Shown here: one piece after another, positions 61,687 through 64,000 of the stretch
Position numbering within the stretch: position 1 is the stretch's first letter
How the letters are laid out: each line of letters starts with the position of its first letter
Source of the DNA: Macrocystis pyrifera
Lineage: Eukaryota; Sar; Phaeophyceae; Laminariales; Laminariaceae
Reading direction: 5' to 3'
Length of the DNA stretch: 64,000 nucleotides
Assembly (NCBI GenBank): GCA_031763025.1
Contig: JASSKH010000003.1
Coordinates: 18,756,977 to 18,820,976 of the forward strand
Made by a program: the position numbers and the translations under genes
Notes under the pieces: model-generated
The model's database searches: none
What the model was told of the DNA's origin: nothing
What the model saw: only the letters and a program-made list of their open reading frames with translations

Positions 61687-62522
61687 TCAAGGCAGCGGTA
61701 CGTCGGAGTCGAGTCGGCAAGGCACAGCTGCGCTCCCCACGTCGTAGTGGCCAGGACTTCGGTAAGGCGGAGGCATGATGGGCCCTTGCCTAGTCACCTC
61801 GATTATCTCCGCGCGTTCTTGGCTTGCGCGCTCATGGTAGCTAGCACTACGGTATGGTGTCGTTTGTGCCTGGGGAACAGGCAAGGTCATAGACTTTCGA
61901 AGGTAGACATACATATGCTGGAAACCATGATACCAGTCGTAGTCGAAATCGTCGCAAGACGTGGTACTCCCCCCGAGTATACAATCGTACTTCAACCGCA
62001 GCCCTCTCGAACGCAACTGGGTCACGAAATGACTCGGAATAGAGTAGATGGCAGCTGCGAGGCAGTACTCAACGCCCATCATGAAAATGGGTGACGGTGC
62101 TGGCGGCTCTCCGGCGTCCTCGTAGATGTCTACACGTGCAGACGCGAAGAAAACGCGATCTGGGGCGTTGTCCGCACTCCAAGGAAGAATCGACCACGCT
62201 GATGTGCCGGGCGCAGCTTCTCGTCGCAGGGGGGGCACGGAGCAGGTCCAGGAAATGAGAAGTCGGAGGCGGCCCCGGTCAGGAACAAGGCATTGACTGC
62301 ATCCTGGAGTGACTGGGGTGGTCCGTGCGGAATCAAGATTGGTGCGGGATCTCGCCATCGAACACATTGGGATGCGGTTATCTCGATATGGCCATGGTCC
62401 TCAACATGACAATCGGTAGTGTAGTTGCCAATTGAATCCGAGAGCCGTCCGAGTGTACATGATACGAGCATGCCGTTCCACGACGTCACCTGGCCGTCCG
62501 GTGTTGGGGTGGACTTGATCAT
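61687..62522 (-). pseudogene. possible cysteine-peptidase-like (C19/USP-like) remnant, frameshifted
   Basis: The upstream frame (62130-62522) reads CTLGRLSDSIGNYTTDC and DPAPILIPHGPPQSLQD. The downstream frame (61687-62367) reads VEYCLAAAIYSIPSHFVTQ, LRLKYDCILGG and FQHMYVYLRKS. The second set resembles the His box of ubiquitin-specific-peptidase-like domains (Y-x-L-x-A-x-I-Y, H-F, then Y-D and a terminal V-Y-x-R). The first resembles the preceding core. A frame change inside the 240-bp overlap would be needed to join them. No Cys box was found. Such domains occur in some large DNA transposons, so a mobile origin is possible. Confidence 0.3.
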
Positions 62523-63220
62523 CAGGTCGAAGGGTGATACAGAGAGGTCCGATCGAGACCCCGGCCGCTAACCGGCAGCACCGTTGTTGACGTGAGCCGC
62601 TATCGTTCTAATGATAATGTAAGTATCAAGAAAAGTACGTAGGAAGCACTTATTCGTACCATAGAATTTCCGCTTTTTCTTGTGGTTTTGGTACTATAAA
62701 ACTTGGTTTTGGCACTATAAGAAGTGGGTACCGTAGGTTGCAGGTACCGAGAAGTCAAAATCACTGCAGTCTTGTTTCGACCATAGGGTGTTAGAAGGGT
62801 AGGTTGTCTGTCGTCCAACGATTTTGAGGCGTTTCAGTCGATTTTCGTCCGCCTCAATGCCGGTCGAGCAACGTTTGCACAGCAAGATATAGGCGGTGTG
62901 CATGGTGTGGAGGCAAAGAAAGGACGACCGCAAGAACTATACTGCTACTACTACTGCTGTGCTCTCAAGTGGTTGCAGGGGATACCCTGCTACTACTGTG
63001 ACGCAGCTTTTGGGTCCACTATATACGTGAATGAAATTATGACGAGCTTGTCGATCGAAAATACCAACCGCGCAGCTCGAACAACAGCAGAGACGGCGGT
63101 GCGTGGTGGTGGCGCAGGCAAACGGTGGCGACAGCAGGCACATGCGTACTGCTGTCCTCTCGATTGGCTGTGAGAATTGCACTGCTGCTCAGAACAACAG
63201 CAGAGGGGTACAACAGTTTT
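62523..63220. other. unassigned region
   Basis: No gene recognised. Short repeats of TTTTGGTACTATAA and TTTTGGCACTATAA occur at about 62685-62720. Confidence 0.3.
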
Positions 63221-63224
63221 TTTT

Positions 63225-64000
63225 TTCTGGTGGCGGTTGTTGATCGTTGTGGTCGGTGTGGTTCGGAGTCGGAATGTCATTCATGCTGTACATGCGCCCG
63301 TGCCCCCAGCTCTGCCTAGTATCCGTCCTCGGTGCTGCATCGTAGGCTCCGATACATGCAACTAGTCATAAATTACACCCCGCATATGCCACCGTGCGCG
63401 CATGATTTTGCCTGCTGCTAGTGTGCTGCTGGGCGCCTGCTGCTGCTGGAGGATGAGTAGTTTTGTCTGGTGGCAGTTGGTCGTTGATCGTTGTGGTGGG
63501 CGTGGTCGGGAGTCAGGATACATAAATGGGTACATAGATACATACATACGCCCGCACCCCAAGCTCTTCCTATTTATCCTCGATGATGCATCGTAGGCTC
63601 CGACACTTGCAACTACTACAGGTACAACAGTGGCCAAGAGTAAACCCTGGATGTGTCACCTCACGCAGTTTTGCCTGGTGGCAGTTAGTTGGTTGTTGAT
63701 CGGTGGGCGTGTTCGGGAGTCGGGTTACACACATACCCCCGCACACCAAGCTCTGCCTATATATCCTCGATGACGCGTCGTAGGCTCCAACACTTGCAAC
63801 TACAGGTACAGCAGCCAAGAATACACTGCGGGTGTGCACCTCACGCGCTGGTTTGGCATGTTACTATGCTGCTGGGCAACAGCAGTTGGCGGTTGTTGTT
63901 GGTCGTCGTCGTGGTGGGTGTGGTCGGGAGTCGGGATACATACATGCGCCCGCACCCCAAACTCTACCTATCCATCCTCCGTGATGCATATCGCAGGCCC
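63225..64000. repeat. tandem repeat of about 200-240 bp, continuing past the window
   Basis: Units start near CTGGTGGCAGTTGG at about 63228, 63468 and 63676, with a diverged start near 63873. Each carries GTGGTCGGGAGTCGGGATACA (or a variant), CCCGCACCCCAAGCTCT and ATCGTAGGCTCC. The last unit is cut by the window end. Confidence 0.9.

Overview
The window is eukaryotic nuclear DNA. Its one clear host gene is split by six GT-AG introns, several of them 1.5-3 kb long, and most of the remaining sequence is retroelements, MITEs, microsatellites and degenerate satellites. The organism cannot be named from sequence alone. A signal-peptide Fe-type superoxide dismutase, repeat-filled introns and a chromodomain Ty3 integrase of the kind I associate with stramenopile elements make a brown-alga-like stramenopile (or possibly an alveolate) the most reasonable guess.

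Host genes. Two Fe/Mn-family superoxide dismutase genes lie in the same orientation. Only the last two coding exons of copy 1 are in the window (803-1358); its C-terminus is a Tyr/Ser-rich extension. Copy 2 is complete. It has seven exons between 25777 and 37651, a 218-residue product, all four metal ligands and a predicted signal peptide. The intron between the last two exons falls at the same place and phase in both copies, which indicates a duplication.

Layout. 1-1.4 kb: end of SOD copy 1. 1.4-7.1 kb: unassigned. 7.1-10 kb: decayed Ty1/copia pol on the minus strand. 10.1-12.6 kb: CCATGG-based satellite of 12-bp period. 14.3 and 18 kb: smaller CCATGG blocks. 15.5-16.5 kb: LINE endonuclease remnant. 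19.4-24.7 kb: one (TAC)n microsatellite holding two different LTR elements, A (+) and B (-); B keeps an intact integrase with chromodomain. 25.8-37.7 kb: SOD copy 2, whose introns hold a MITE, a LINE reverse transcriptase remnant, G/C-tract-bounded repeats and a 2.1 kb CCATGG array that changes strand in its middle. 39.9-41.6 kb: palindromic TTCC/GGAA fold-back arrays. 41.6-44.2 kb: a second, larger strand-switching CCATGG array. 46-47.1 kb: 518-bp tandem duplication. 48-52.5 kb: 630-bp inverted repeat enclosing about 410-bp tandem units. 52.5-61.2 kb: a 204-209 bp satellite interrupted by LTR element C. 61.7-62.5 kb: possible cysteine-peptidase-like remnant. 63.2 kb to the end: a roughly 200-bp tandem repeat that leaves the window.

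Apart from the SOD genes I see no operon, CRISPR array, rRNA gene or convincing tRNA gene. Most open frames in the satellites are by-products of stop-poor repeat units.
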